Assembly: GCF_004364345.1 (NCBI RefSeq)
Contig: NZ_SOCA01000011.1
Coordinates: forward strand, 23,847 to 57,956
Direction: 5' to 3'
Length of the DNA: 34,110 nucleotides
From: Prosthecobacter fusiformis
GTDB lineage: Bacteria > Verrucomicrobiota > Verrucomicrobiia > Verrucomicrobiales > Verrucomicrobiaceae
Shown here piece after piece: positions 34,061-34,110 of the stretch. The notes below the pieces were generated by a model. It saw only the letters and a program-made list of their open reading frames with translations, was not told the origin of the DNA and searched no databases. The translations under genes were made by a program, and so were the position numbers. Numbering within the stretch: the stretch's first letter is position 1; every line of letters begins with the position of its first letter.

Positions 34061-34110
34061 TTCTGAAAGAGGCGAGGAGGTGCGGGCCATCTCCGGAATG
34101 GGGATCTGTG

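Overview
The window looks like a chromosomal segment of Prosthecobacter or a very close relative (Verrucomicrobiota). The decisive marker is a minus-strand operon encoding the bacterial tubulins BtubA and BtubB and the bacterial kinesin light chain Bklc (about 18.7 to 14.9 kb), known from Prosthecobacter. The surroundings fit: paired DUF1549/DUF1501 proteins, DUF1080 and PVC-type haem-binding proteins, a PQQ-like propeller protein and a membrane-anchored Ser/Thr kinase are typical of the Planctomycetes-Verrucomicrobia group. No tRNA, rRNA, CRISPR array or prophage was seen.

Layout. (1) 1-0.7 kb: a 7-bp tandem repeat and a four-helix-bundle (S23/IVS-like) gene. (2) 0.7-4.8 kb, minus: MFS transporter, alkaline-phosphatase-superfamily protein and an argA-type N-acetylglutamate synthase. 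(3) 4.9-9.1 kb, plus: a family 4-like glycosyltransferase overlapping glgB (glycogen branching enzyme). The glycosyltransferase reading frame contains a whole REP-associated tyrosine transposase (RAYT) unit bounded by perfect 26-bp inverted repeats, with the frame kept open. (4) 9.2-14.8 kb: PQQ-like propeller protein, ceramidase-like protein, RNase HII, DoxX-like protein, TrmH-type RNA methyltransferase and a HAD phosphatase. (5) 14.9-18.7 kb, minus: btubA-btubB-bklc plus a small overlapping fourth gene of unknown function. (6) 19-23.7 kb, plus: sugar isomerase-like TIM barrel and the DUF1549/DUF1501 pair, ending in a clear terminator. (7) 23.8-24.2 kb: two diverged copies of a palindrome-rich composite repeat. 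(8) 24.2-31.2 kb: coiled-coil membrane protein (minus), a kinase fused to a cytochrome c-like and an SHD1-like domain, and a 1127-aa DUF1080/propeller/haem protein. (9) 31.2-34.1 kb: hairpin cluster, degenerate zinc-ribbon-like protein, small membrane protein, purB and a REP-like palindrome.

How it fits together. The btub genes would make a small microtubule-like filament with Bklc as accessory protein, and the fourth gene is the best candidate for an unknown component of that system. The RAYT unit inside the glycosyltransferase and the REP-like palindromes elsewhere in the window (several sharing a GGAG head) suggest a resident REP/RAYT system. The kinase-cytochrome-SHD1 fusion would link a cytoplasmic kinase to a periplasmic haem domain if translated as one chain. 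Function calls come from reading motifs by eye; no database search was run.
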